Source: an uncultured Thiothrix sp. (GTDB lineage: Bacteria; Pseudomonadota; Gammaproteobacteria; Thiotrichales; Thiotrichaceae). From it: 64,000 nt of DNA. This document shows positions 29,351 through 38,410 of this stretch, in pieces. The notes under the pieces were generated by a model, which had not been told where the DNA came from, did not search any database, and saw nothing but the letters and a program-made list of their open reading frames with translations. Positions within the stretch are counted from its first letter, which is position 1. Every line of letters starts with the position of its first letter. The translations under genes and the position numbers were made by a program. The DNA lies in contig NZ_CALMZC010000001.1 of assembly GCF_937873765.1 (NCBI RefSeq), positions 34,166-98,165 of the forward strand, in the 5' to 3' direction.

Positions 29351-31168
29351 ATGACCGGACGCATTCCCAAAGACTTTATTGATCAACTGCTGACCCGTAT
29401 CAACATTGTTGATGTGATTCAAACACGCTTGCCTCTTAAAAAAGCAGGGCGTGAATATATGGCTTGCTGTCCCTTTCATGGGGAGAAAACTCCGTCATTT
29501 ACAGTCAGCCCTACCAAGCAGTTTTATCATTGTTTTGGGTGCGGTGCACACGGTTCAGCCATCGGCTTTTTGATGGAATACGAGCATCTTGATTACACCG
29601 AAGCTATTGAGGCTTTGGCACGCATACTAGGCATTGAAGTCCCTAGGGAGCGCGATGCAAAATCTATGCCTTTAGCATCGAAGGCTAAGCTTGCTGATCT
29701 ATATAGCTTATTGACTGAAGCGGCCAAATTGTATACCCATTGCCTCACCCAAGCGCTAGAAGCACAAGCCTATTTGCAGCAACGCGGCCTAAGTATGGCC
29801 GTGGTGCAGCAATATAGCTTAGGTTTTTCACCGGATGATTGGCATACCACCAGTAGGCAATTCGCTGCGCAGTACGGGCAGGATAAGTTACTCGCTAGTG
29901 GCTTACAGCTAAAAAATGAAGCGGGCAAAATTTACGATCGTTTTCGTGGGCGCTTAATGTTTCCGATTCGCAATCGTAAAGGGCAGGTGATTGGTTTCGG
30001 TGGGCGTGTCTTAGGTACTGGAACACCCAAATATCTCAATTCGCCAGAAACGGAAGTCTTTCATAAAGGCTCAGAACTATATGGTCTCTTTGAGGCTCGC
30101 CAGCAAACCCGCCAGTTAGAGCGTTTGTTGGTAGTGGAGGGATATGTGGATGTAATTGCCCTCGCGCAGTTTGGTATTTCTTATGCCGTAGCTACCCTAG
30201 GTACTGCAACCACGCAACAGCATATTAATTTACTATTCCGCCAAGTACCGGAAGTCATTTTTTGTTTTGATGGTGATCGTGCAGGTAAAGAAGCGGCATG
30301 GCGTGCTTTAGAAACAGCTTTGCCTGAGCTACGTGATGGGCGTGAGGTACGATTTCTATTCCTCCCTTCTGGAGAAGATCCTGATACACAAATACGTAAA
30401 GTCGGGCGTGCTGCTTTTGAAGATGCTTTAACTAGAGCCTTGCCCCTATCGAAGTTTTTCACACTCGGTTTAAAGGAGGAGTTAGGTTTTAAAGCGGAGT
30501 CGACTTTGCATGTGAGTGAAGATAGTGCGTTATTTGCCAATGAAGCCAAGCGTCTACTGGATTTAATGCCGGATATTTTGCTCAAGCAGCCACTGATGCA
30601 AGAAATTCAACGTTTGAGTGGCTTGGCTTTAGGTCAAGAGCTATCTTTAACTGAAGAACCGAAAAGTTTTCGACAGCAAAATCCTAAGTTCAAAGGCAAA
30701 TATGCAGAACATGAGCCGCAGGGAGTCCGTGCTAAAACGGCCAAGGATTTCGAGGTACGCAAAACGCCAGTACGCTATGCAATCACTCTTTTGGTGCATT
30801 CTCCCGAGTTGGCCACTGAAATAGAGCATCCAGAAAAACTCTTGGACTGGGGCTTACCCGGTTTAGACTTACTGGTTAAATTAGTTGCCACGATCGAGGA
30901 GTTTCCACAGATGCATGCAGCAGCTTTGTTAGAGCGTTTTCGTGATACGCCACATGAAAAAACTTTGTTAAAGCTAATGCTCTGGCAACCTCAATCTAGT
31001 GACGAAGCTTTGCTTAGGAGAGAGTTTCAAGATTGCTTAAGACGGATGAAAGTCCAAGCAACTGATAAAGCTGTTGAACGCTTAGTGGCTAAAGATCAAA
31101 CTCAAGGCTTAAGCGAGCAAGAGAAACATGATTTATTTTCCCTGCTGAATGAGCGGCACGTTAAATAA
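29351..31168 (+). CDS. dnaG: DNA primase
   Basis: A 605-residue primase that lays RNA primers at the replication fork. The N-terminal zinc ribbon is present (CCPFHGEKTPSFTVSPTKQF, then YHCFGCG). The RNA-polymerase core and Toprim domain follow, with the conserved LLVVEGYVDVIAL and CFDGDRAGKEAAWRA acidic motifs. A long C-terminal region binds helicase DnaB. Its context is unusual: the common macromolecular-synthesis neighbours rpsU upstream and rpoD downstream are not here. Instead gltB diverges from it and decayed mobile DNA begins about 60 bp after its stop. Confidence 0.96.
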   Translation: MTGRIPKDFIDQLLTRINIVDVIQTRLPLKKAGREYMACCPFHGEKTPSFTVSPTKQFYHCFGCGAHGSAIGFLMEYEHLDYTEAIEALARILGIEVPRERDAKSMPLASKAKLADLYSLLTEAAKLYTHCLTQALEAQAYLQQRGLSMAVVQQYSLGFSPDDWHTTSRQFAAQYGQDKLLASGLQLKNEAGKIYDRFRGRLMFPIRNRKGQVIGFGGRVLGTGTPKYLNSPETEVFHKGSELYGLFEARQQTRQLERLLVVEGYVDVIALAQFGISYAVATLGTATTQQHINLLFRQVPEVIFCFDGDRAGKEAAWRALETALPELRDGREVRFLFLPSGEDPDTQIRKVGRAAFEDALTRALPLSKFFTLGLKEELGFKAESTLHVSEDSALFANEAKRLLDLMPDILLKQPLMQEIQRLSGLALGQELSLTEEPKSFRQQNPKFKGKYAEHEPQGVRAKTAKDFEVRKTPVRYAITLLVHSPELATEIEHPEKLLDWGLPGLDLLVKLVATIEEFPQMHAAALLERFRDTPHEKTLLKLMLWQPQSSDEALLRREFQDCLRRMKVQATDKAVERLVAKDQTQGLSEQEKHDLFSLLNERHVK

Positions 31169-31227
31169 ATGCAAATATAGTAGATTTCTTGCGACAGTAG
31201 TGTAAGAGCGCTTATAATAGTCTAGAG

Positions 31228-31991
31228 ATGACCTATGAATCCGTTCAATCCTTATCCGCGGCCGCCTTTAGACGAAGTGTGGGCATTGACCGCAAGCTAT
31301 TCCACGAACTGGTTAAGGTGTTATCCCAAGCGGAACAGCAAAAGAAGAAGTCCGGCCGTCCGAGCTTGAGTCTTGAAAACCAACGCTGCTTAGCGTTAAG
31401 TTATTGGAGAGAATACCGCACCTTTTTTCATGTAGGCTTGAGTTTTGATGTACATGAATCCAATGCCCAACGTATTACGTGTCGTGTGGAATAGCGCTTA
31501 GCCGCTTCTGGTTACTTAGACTTAGTAAAGCCTAGTGAGAGTCCCGCTAAGGGAGTTGAAGCGGAAGCGCCTGAAACGATAGAGTCTGTCGTGGTGTTAT
31601 TAGACGCCAGTGAAGTCCCCATTGAGCGTCCTAAAAAAGCCAAGAGAGCTTCTACAGTGGTAAAAAGCACACGCATACGTTGAAGTTTCAGCTCGTGATC
31701 GATGAACCTACGGGTGAGATTCGACAACTGGCGGTTGCACCGCATCATGAGCATGACCTAACCCTCGCGCGACAGCAGCCTCTCCCTTTACCGAAGAACG
31801 CCTTATGTGTCGTGGACTTGGGTTATCAAGGCTTAGCTATTGACGGTTGTCGGGTTGTGTGGCCGTTTAAGAAGCCGAAATCTCGCTCATTGGAGCCAGA
31901 AGAGAACATCTTTAATCAACGCTTAGCTCGCATTCGGGTCAAGGTCGAACACCGTATTCGTTCTTTAAAGATCTATGGTTCTCGCTACTAA
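31228..31991 (+). pseudogene. IS5-type transposase, broken by a stop and a frameshift
   Basis: An intact N-terminus (FRRSVGIDRKLFHELVKVLS, then GRPSLSLENQRCLALSYWRE) matches the helix-turn-helix part of IS5-superfamily transposases. A TAG at 31492-31494 interrupts it. Reading on in the same frame gives the first DDE region (VVVLLDASEVPIERPKKA). The frame then has to shift near 31635-31640 to recover SFYSGKKHTHTLKFQLVI, followed by VVDLGYQGLAID and RIRVKVEHRIRSLKIY. The C-terminus ends early after IYGSRY, so the right end is lost. I could not find terminal inverted repeats. It sits just downstream of dnaG and is related to the remnant at 41995-42583. Confidence 0.85.
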
Positions 31992-32710
31992 ATGTAATCA
32001 ACTAGTGAATTTATAGGTTAAGGCATTGTTATACTAGCACGCATTTTACGAATGTTAGCTGTTTTAAACGGTGAGCGCTCCTTGACAAATTTTAAAAATC
32101 TGTGTGCATCTTTTAAAATAACTCCTCCATACACAGCTATAAAGTCGTAATTCGATCAATTACTGGTCATGATTTAGAGGAGTGGGTGTAGAGTTTTAAA
32201 CTAGACTGATTGCCCAACGAGTCATATATGGTCTCTACAGTCAACTCTTTCTGGCATTTCCTTTCCGGCAAAGATTCAATCCCCCCTTACTCAAAGCGCA
32301 GACCCTGTGCCTTTTGGTGCAACAGCCCCTGCTGATGTCTTTGCCTGAAACGCTGGTATTGTCAAGGAGGAGTCTTGCAGGGAAGCTCCTTGATAATGCC
32401 GGTGTGTAAGTCATCCTGTTGGCGGGCATGTTGTCTTCATGCGATGTGTCTTTCCCCTGTGTTGCTGATAACGGTTTTGCTCAAGTACAGGCATTGGACA
32501 GACCAAACTGCATTTGTATATCCGGCTTCTTTACGCGGGGCGCATGGCCCCAGAGCTATCATGGAAACCGCGTAGTAGGTGCCTATCGCTCGATCGGGCT
32601 TGGTTTGGTTTACGTCACTCTCGTTACCGGCTTTTCCTGCTACTGGTTTAACCTGTCAAACCATGAACGTACTATCGTCAACGCAAGGTCAGGGAAAGGA
32701 AAACGGGGTA
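31992..32710. other. Unassigned stretch between two decayed insertion sequences
   Basis: About 720 bp with no gene I can support. The first 200 bp are AT-rich and contain an inverted repeat GTAATT-N5-AATTAC at 32145-32161, which could be an element end. From about 32260 the base composition becomes clearly more GC-rich than the flanking chromosome and matches the IS110 remnant that follows, so this part was probably imported with it. Several short open frames exist on both strands, but none shows a recognisable domain, a ribosome-binding site or a consistent frame. Confidence 0.5.
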
Positions 32711-33800
32711 TCAGGCTGGGCAGTACCCCGCTTGGTAAGGTTTGCCGCTTTTCCAGCACGCCCACACGATCTGCGCCAGTTTGTTGGCCAGCGCGACAGC
32801 GGTTTTGTTATGCCCGCTGAGCTGTTCCAGTTTGACCGCCCATTCTTGCAAGCGGCCAAGGGGTTTGCCGGATTTCACCTGGCGTTTGGCAGCCACCAAA
32901 GCCGACCTTGCCCCGTGGATCAGCAGGGTGCGCAAGTAGGTACTGCCTTGTTTGGTGATGCTGCCGAGGAAACGGCGGTGGCCACTGTTGCCTTCGCGTG
33001 GGGTGATCTGTGTACCTTAACACCGGGAATAGTACCGTCCAGGCCACTGCTACTTTCGCGTGGGGTGATCCCTAGCCATGAGGCAAATTGGCGGGCGGAC
33101 TGGAACTGTTCGGGTTTGCCGACCGCCGCGACAAGGGCGGTGCTGGTCAGCAGCCCAATGCCGGGGATGGTTTGCAGGTTGGCAACCGTTTCATTCTGAC
33201 GGGTGGCGTGGATGATCTGCTGTTCCAGTTATGCCATATGGGTTTCCAGCATTTCCAGCTTCTGCATTAGCGGACGCAGCATGTACAGCGTGAGTGAGGA
33301 CAATGGTTAAACGTGAAGGTTGGCTTCCCGCAAGGCTTCGCGGTCACTCGCAGGCAACGGGATGCCATGTTCGCGGAACACGCCACGCAGGAAATTTATC
33401 TGTGCCACTTTGGTGCGTTTCCATTATTCACTCAGGCGGTGCATCTGTTTCAGTTCTTGCTACTCGATGCTTTTGATGGGCACCGGCTTGATCCCTTCGC
33501 AGCGGTACGCTTCTAGCAGGGTTTCGCAATCGGTAGGTCGGTCTTGTTACGGCGGCGGTAGGGACGGACATATTGTGCGGGTAGCAATAGGACTTCGTGT
33601 CCCCACTCACGGAATAACCTGCCCCAATGGTGGGCACTGCCACAGGCTTCCATCACCAGCAGCGCGGGGCTTGGTCATGGATAAACTGACGGAAAGCGTA
33701 GCGGTTAAGCCGCCGCTGGGTAATAAGGTATTGTGGGCTTGCCATCGCCAACTCGAAAACAGCAGTGGCAAGGTCGTTGGTGCTATTCGTGTTGAAGGCC
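32711..33800 (-). pseudogene. IS110-family transposase, multiply frameshifted
   Basis: Reverse-strand translation recovers family blocks in different frames. These are NDLATAVFELAMASPQYLI near 33770-33720, LVMEACGSAHHWGRLFREWG near 33670-33610, LPAQYVRPYRRRNKTDRP up to about 33530, FASWLGITPRE near 33070, and STYLRTLLIHGARSALVAAK then GHNKTAVALANKLAQIVWAC at the C-terminus. IS110 enzymes are DEDD-type recombinases that use a guide (bridge) RNA. The start codon region is missing and several frame changes break the gene. One is caused by a 62-bp duplication (32980-33070). The copy is inactive, and its high GC content marks it as foreign. Confidence 0.85.
32980..33070. repeat. Direct repeat (62-bp offset) inside the IS110 remnant
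   Basis: A 29-bp segment at 32980-33008 recurs at 33042-33070 with three mismatches, offset by 62 bp. Because 62 is not a multiple of three, the insertion shifts the transposase frame between the WLGITPRE block and the YLRTLLIHGAR block. The mismatches show that the duplication is not recent. Confidence 0.75.
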
Positions 33801-34226
33801 TAAGCTAACATCAAGTTGAAAAGTATCTAGCACAAAACTTAGGTTTCACCCATTGTATAATACAATCAACTCAATGCTTTTATCTGATATTTAACCGATA
33901 AACGCACTACAGTAGAAGGCTAAGTCAAGGCAATGGTATTTAAAAGTAGTTGTGAAAGAAAGCCCATTAATTTAATGAGAGTATTTGCGAGCTTTCCCGA
34001 TGATACGCTTCATCTAGGGGTTGTATTTTTCGCCATTTTGGAAAAATGACCGATTCTCGAATCAATCGCCAAAAGAAATACCATCTGTGTGAAATCAGCT
34101 CTTCTTCGGAATAAACTTACAGTCTCTAGGGCAGTACGATATACTTTTTAACTAACGCGTAAAATTAATGGACTTTTCTTAAAGTCGTAGCACTAGCTGG
34201 AGAGGCTAGTTAAGGGGAGGAGGGGT
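33801..34226. other. AT-rich non-coding region upstream of the GAF regulator
   Basis: About 425 bp with no plausible gene on either strand. It holds a short hairpin-like CATTTTGGAAAAATG near 34034 and, at its end, a strong purine-rich ribosome-binding site (GGGGAGGAGGGG) directly before ATG 34227. The promoter of the regulator should lie here, but I could not place it with confidence. Confidence 0.5.
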
Positions 34227-35405
34227 ATGCAGCAGTTTTCAAGCACAGGCTTAGCCAAACGACGCAGGCTCATCGAATCCCAATGGAGTCAATTTGTCGC
34301 GGGCAGTGCGCCTTTAAGTAGTGAAGCGATTCGCCGCGATATTATAGGTTCATGGCAACGTAGTGCACAGATCACTTCTATCCAGCAGGGGCAAGCCCCT
34401 GTTGATGATGCTTACACAAGCTCTACGCTCTGGAAAGAATCGATCCTCCGCCAAGCTGCTGAGCGCGAGCAAGAGCAAATTATTCAATTAGCCCGTGAAG
34501 GTGAGTTAGTCGCTGCAATTGCCGATGCCTCTGGGCGCTTACTCTGGACTTATGCCAGTCGACATATGCAATCCAAGGCTGAAGCGGTGAATTTTACTGC
34601 AGGGGGGCATTGGGATGAGCGCTCAGTCGGTACTAATGCAGTGGGGCTATCCTTAAACCTTAAATCAGCGGTGACGGTGTTTTCCTCAGAGCATTATCAG
34701 CCCTTTGTGCATGATTGGGTTTGTTATGCAGCGCCGATTATTCATCCACACTCGGGTGAGTGTGTAGGCATTTTAGATCTATCCACCACGTGGAAACGCC
34801 ACACACCGTTAGGCCAAGCAGCGGTAACAGCATTGGCACGTTCGATTGCGCGCTGCTTACCGAGTCATTTACCACGTGCTGAGTTAGAAATTCACGCCCT
34901 TGGTCAGCCGCGAGTCATTTATCGGGGTAAACCTTTAGCTTTACCGCAGCGCTATTTAGAAATGCTCTGTTTATTGGCTTTGAACCCACAAGGTTTGAGT
35001 TTAGAAGCTTTCCATGCTGCTTTATATGGCGATGCACTGGCTTCAACTGCGACTTTGAAAGCTGAAATTTCTCATTTGCGGCGCAGCCTTGATGGTCAAA
35101 TCGGTTCACGCCCTTATCGGTTATTAATCCCAGTTTGGGCAGACTTTATTCAAGTTTGGCAGGCTTTGCGTGAGCAAAAAACTAATGAAGCCCTAGCTTT
35201 GTATCGCGGATCTTTAATGCCGCAATCAAATGCGCCGGAGCTGAGTGAATGGCGCTATTGTATTGATGCAGTGATGGATCAGGTTTTAGATACCTGTGTT
35301 GAACCTAGTTTATTAGTAGATAAAATCTGCCAGAATCCAGCAGGGAGTGATTTAGTACGTGAACGTTTGGCAGAGTTGATCGCTAGGCCACGGTTACGTT
35401 GGTGA
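34227..35405 (+). CDS. GAF-sensor transcriptional regulator with winged-helix C-terminus
   Basis: A 392-residue regulator. Residues about 25-215 match the GAF-type sensor of acetoin/alcohol regulators of the AcoR class (IRRDIIGSWQRSA, WDERSVGTNAVGLSLN, VCYAAPIIHPHSGECVGILD). The sigma-54 AAA+ domain and Fis helix-turn-helix of AcoR are absent. Instead residues about 217-295 form an OmpR/SARP-like winged helix (LPQRYLEMLCLLALNPQGLS, then LKAEISHLRRSL) and the tail resembles a BTAD-type segment (EALALYRGSLMP). It probably controls the aldehyde dehydrogenase gene 1 kb away on the other strand, by analogy with such pairs elsewhere. The gene overlaps the convergent selO by 12 bp. Confidence 0.8.
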   Translation: MQQFSSTGLAKRRRLIESQWSQFVAGSAPLSSEAIRRDIIGSWQRSAQITSIQQGQAPVDDAYTSSTLWKESILRQAAEREQEQIIQLAREGELVAAIADASGRLLWTYASRHMQSKAEAVNFTAGGHWDERSVGTNAVGLSLNLKSAVTVFSSEHYQPFVHDWVCYAAPIIHPHSGECVGILDLSTTWKRHTPLGQAAVTALARSIARCLPSHLPRAELEIHALGQPRVIYRGKPLALPQRYLEMLCLLALNPQGLSLEAFHAALYGDALASTATLKAEISHLRRSLDGQIGSRPYRLLIPVWADFIQVWQALREQKTNEALALYRGSLMPQSNAPELSEWRYCIDAVMDQVLDTCVEPSLLVDKICQNPAGSDLVRERLAELIARPRLRW

Positions 35406-36401
35406 TTCAACAGTTGCTAAATAAATCGCTTCATAGGTTTCTAAAGCGGCTTTTAAGTCTGTCCATTCAATCAGTGGTGATAAAGCACGGGCTAAAATAT
35501 TGCAATTCCATAAACCCACTACAGGCTGTTCAGCGAAGGCATAACGGCCTTTTTCATCAGCAGGGCTACTTACAAAATGAGGTTTACGCTCAGGATTAAA
35601 CGCACTTTCTCCTAAATCTAAACTAATGCCAAGAATTGATTGGTTATCGGTATTCATCATCCCATGCACGAAACCGACGCTTTGCCAGTGTGCAATGAGC
35701 TGAGCAGTACGCTCAACGACTGCTTGGAAAAAAGCAGCATAAGGTTTGGGCTGATTTAAGCAGTCTGGATAGTAATGCTGTATGACAAAATCAGCTAATT
35801 GCTGAAGTTCTACATATTTGCGTTCAAAGTAATACAACTCAAAATGCCCAAAGCGAATAAAGCTAGGTGCTAAGCGCGTTAAAATAGCGGCGGTTTGAAA
35901 ACCTTGGCGATAAACTAAGTTTTTTCCAGCACTGAAAGCCAAACACTGTACCGTAGGTATGCCTAAGGCGGCTAATTGTGCGCTCATATTGTATTCATGC
36001 AAGGCTTCATTTAATCCCGCCAAACCATCGGCGTGGCGCGCATAAGCAGTTTTGCCAGCCCCTTTTAGTTGCCATTCTAGATAGTCTTTAGTAGTTTCAA
36101 TGCCGCCTAAAAGGATGCTGCGGCCATCACCTAAAAACGGATTGAATTTACCCAGTTGATGCCCCGCATAAGCTTGTGCAAGTGGCTGCATGCCTTTTAG
36201 TAGTAAGTTACCACTACAGATTTTTAAGGCTTCAACACTGGAAAAAAAGCTTAAATTCAAACCAAGTTGTTCAGCTAATACCTGATTTGTACGGATGAAA
36301 TAAGGCTCAATTAAACCTTGTGGTGTACTAGAAGTAAAAAAATCCGCCCCTAAGCTATAGAAGCGGTTAGAAAACATGAGGTCGGACAAGGATTTCTGCA
36401 T
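35394..36401 (-). CDS. selO: SelO/YdiU-family pseudokinase, C-terminally truncated
   Basis: SelO enzymes have a kinase-like fold and transfer AMP to protein hydroxyls. Recognisable motifs are YAGHQLGKFNPFLGDGRSIL, WQLKGAGKTAYARHADGLAG (active-site Lys), HGMMNTDNQSILGISLD (metal site) and KGRYAFAEQPVVGLWN. Several usually conserved basic residues after the Lys motif are changed (DGLAGLNEALHEYN where DGRAVLRSSIREY is expected). The family is normally about 480 residues; this one stops soon after ALETYEAIYLATVESPT, losing about 140-150 residues. ATG 36401 is preferred; TTG 36428 is also in frame. It lies 22 bp or more downstream of the aldehyde dehydrogenase. Activity is doubtful. Confidence 0.8.
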   Translation of the reverse strand: MQKSLSDLMFSNRFYSLGADFFTSSTPQGLIEPYFIRTNQVLAEQLGLNLSFFSSVEALKICSGNLLLKGMQPLAQAYAGHQLGKFNPFLGDGRSILLGGIETTKDYLEWQLKGAGKTAYARHADGLAGLNEALHEYNMSAQLAALGIPTVQCLAFSAGKNLVYRQGFQTAAILTRLAPSFIRFGHFELYYFERKYVELQQLADFVIQHYYPDCLNQPKPYAAFFQAVVERTAQLIAHWQSVGFVHGMMNTDNQSILGISLDLGESAFNPERKPHFVSSPADEKGRYAFAEQPVVGLWNCNILARALSPLIEWTDLKAALETYEAIYLATVESPT

Positions 36402-36450
36402 AAAATCGAGAATTGCAGGCTGATGCAATTCCCGAACACGAGGAGGAAAC

Positions 36451-37971
36451 TTAGAAGAAACCTAATGGATTGATGTCGTAGCTCACCAACAAGTTTTTAG
36501 TTTGTTGATAGTGATCGAGCATCATCTTATGAGTTTCACGGCCTACGCCTGATTTTTTGTAACCACCGAAGGCAGCATGAGCTGGATAGAGATGGTAGCA
36601 GTTAGTCCATACGCGACCGGCTTGAATACCACGACCCATGCGATAAGACAGGTTCATATCACGCGTCCACACCCCAGCACCTAAGCCGAATTCAGTGTCA
36701 TTGGCGATAGCTAAGGCTTCAGCTTCATCTTTGAAGGTCGCTACGGACACGACTGGGCCAAAGATTTCTTCTTGGAAGACGCGCATATTATTGGTGCCTT
36801 TTAACAAGGTGGGCTTAACATAGAAGCCATCTTTGTAATCACCGTCTAATTGCTCAACTTCACCCCCCATTAGGACTTGAGCACCTTCTTGTTTACCAAT
36901 GCTGATATAACTTAGGATTTTCTCAAACTGTTCTTGAGAAGCTTGAGCGCCGACCATGACATCAGTATCTAAGGGATTACCACGTTTAATCTTCGCGGCA
37001 CGTTCAGCCACCATACCGATGAACTTTTCATAGATGGACTCTTGAATCAGTAAGCGAGATGGGCAAGTACAAACTTCGCCTTGGTTAAAAAAGGCTAATA
37101 CCGCACCTTCCACGGCTTTACTGACGAATTCATCTTCTTGATCCAATACATCCGCGAAGTAGATATTGGGTGATTTACCACCTAATTCAACGGTGGACGG
37201 AATAATGTTTTCTGCTGCATAGCCCATAATCAGTGAGCCAACGGGAGTAGAACCTGTGAAGGCGATTTTGGCAATCCGCTTGTTAGTGGCTAAAGCTTTA
37301 CCCGCTTCAGCACCAAAACCATTGACGATATTTAACACCCCCGGAGGTAATAAATCGCTAATTAGCTCAGCAAACAACAGGATCGAAGCAGGGGTTTGCT
37401 CCGCAGGTTTCAGCACGATGCAGTTACCAGCCGCTAAGGCTGGAGCTAGTTTCCATGCAGCCATTAACAGTGGGAAGTTCCAAGGGATGATCTGGCCAAC
37501 AACCCCCAATGGCTCATGGAATTGATAAGACACAGTATTGTGATCAATCTCACCCATCGTGCCTTCTTGAGCACGGATACAGCCTGCGAAATAGCGGAAG
37601 TGGTCAACGAATAAAGGAATATCCGCATTTAGAGTTTCACGCACTGCTTTACCATTGTCCCAAGTTTCGGCAACGGCTAATTTTTCCAGATTAGCTTCCA
37701 CGCGATCAGCGATTTTCAGCAGAATATTAGAACGTGCAGTAATCGAGGTTTTGCCCCAAGCATCTTTGGCCGCATGGGCTGCATCTAAAGCTAATTCAAT
37801 GTCTTCAGCACTAGAGCGTGGAATTTTAGTGAAAGCTTTACCATTCACGGGAGAGATATTATCGAAGTATTCCCCTTTAACCGGAGCAACCCATTGACCA
37901 CCGATAAAATTTTCATACTGTGATTTAAAATTAACGACTGCGCCTTCAGTATTGGGATTGGCGTATTGCAT
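36451..37971 (-). CDS. NAD-dependent aldehyde dehydrogenase (AldB/ExaC type)
   Basis: A 506-residue aldehyde dehydrogenase that oxidises an aldehyde, most likely acetaldehyde or another short chain, to the acid. It has the NAD site ([16 protein letters not shown]), the catalytic Glu in [12 protein letters not shown] and the catalytic Cys in [14 protein letters not shown]. The end of the protein ([20 protein letters not shown], then [14 protein letters not shown]) is typical of ExaC/AldB enzymes. The start ATG 37971 follows AGAGGAG and AGGAG; the frame stays open to 38040 but gives an unlikely extension. The nearby GAF regulator at 34227 is the probable controller. Confidence 0.93.
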   Translation of the reverse strand: MQYANPNTEGAVVNFKSQYENFIGGQWVAPVKGEYFDNISPVNGKAFTKIPRSSAEDIELALDAAHAAKDAWGKTSITARSNILLKIADRVEANLEKLAVAETWDNGKAVRETLNADIPLFVDHFRYFAGCIRAQEGTMGEIDHNTVSYQFHEPLGVVGQIIPWNFPLLMAAWKLAPALAAGNCIVLKPAEQTPASILLFAELISDLLPPGVLNIVNGFGAEAGKALATNKRIAKIAFTGSTPVGSLIMGYAAENIIPSTVELGGKSPNIYFADVLDQEDEFVSKAVEGAVLAFFNQGEVCTCPSRLLIQESIYEKFIGMVAERAAKIKRGNPLDTDVMVGAQASQEQFEKILSYISIGKQEGAQVLMGGEVEQLDGDYKDGFYVKPTLLKGTNNMRVFQEEIFGPVVSVATFKDEAEALAIANDTEFGLGAGVWTRDMNLSYRMGRGIQAGRVWTNCYHLYPAHAAFGGYKKSGVGRETHKMMLDHYQQTKNLLVSYDINPLGFF

Positions 37972-38087
37972 ACTCCTAGCACTCCTCTTTGCAATTTGAA
38001 TATGATGTTGGTTCAGGCAAGTATTAGCCTGTTGACGCAAGCTTAGCGCAAAGAGGGTAGGGAAACGGTAGGCTTAAAACCTACCTT

Positions 38088-38375
38088 TTACCAACGTGTT
38101 TCGACTTCTTCTGGCGGATAATAAGGGGTGAGTTGCTGTTCTTTCACCTCGGGTTGTCCCCTTTTGGTTAGTGCTTGTTTCAGTTTAGGGGGTGGCTCAA
38201 GGCTAGGTATTGGCAGCTCTGGTGGTAGACGAACAGGCTCTGGTTCAGCTTGAGGAGGCTCATCAGTTGTCAAAGCTTGAGTAAATAGCTGCACTTCTTC
38301 AGCCGTCGGTGGTGCATAAATGTCACGTAATCGATGCGAGGCGTCTCGCAAGCCTTGCGCATGAGAAAAGCTCAT
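38088..38375 (-). CDS. Small proline-rich hypothetical protein
   Basis: A 95-residue protein that I do not recognise. The N-terminus is charged and helical (FSHAQGLRDASHRLRDIYAP) and the rest is rich in proline and glutamate (PPQAEPEPVRLPPELPIPSL), ending YYPPEEVETRW. There is no signal peptide or membrane segment. GAGGGAAC a few bases before ATG 38375 is a reasonable ribosome-binding site. It follows the rhodanese-methyltransferase by 35 bp and probably shares its transcript with mltA. The ordered start, ribosome-binding site and operon position make it likely to be a real gene. Confidence 0.6.
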   Translation of the reverse strand: MSFSHAQGLRDASHRLRDIYAPPTAEEVQLFTQALTTDEPPQAEPEPVRLPPELPIPSLEPPPKLKQALTKRGQPEVKEQQLTPYYPPEEVETRW

Positions 38376-38410
38376 AATAGTTCCCTCACAGAACCAACAG
38401 TAGGCTTAGT

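Noticed and set aside
32375..33808. Many overlapping + strand frames of 60-200 codons
   Set aside because: They are antisense shadows of the GC-rich IS110 remnant; the - strand translation shows the real family blocks.
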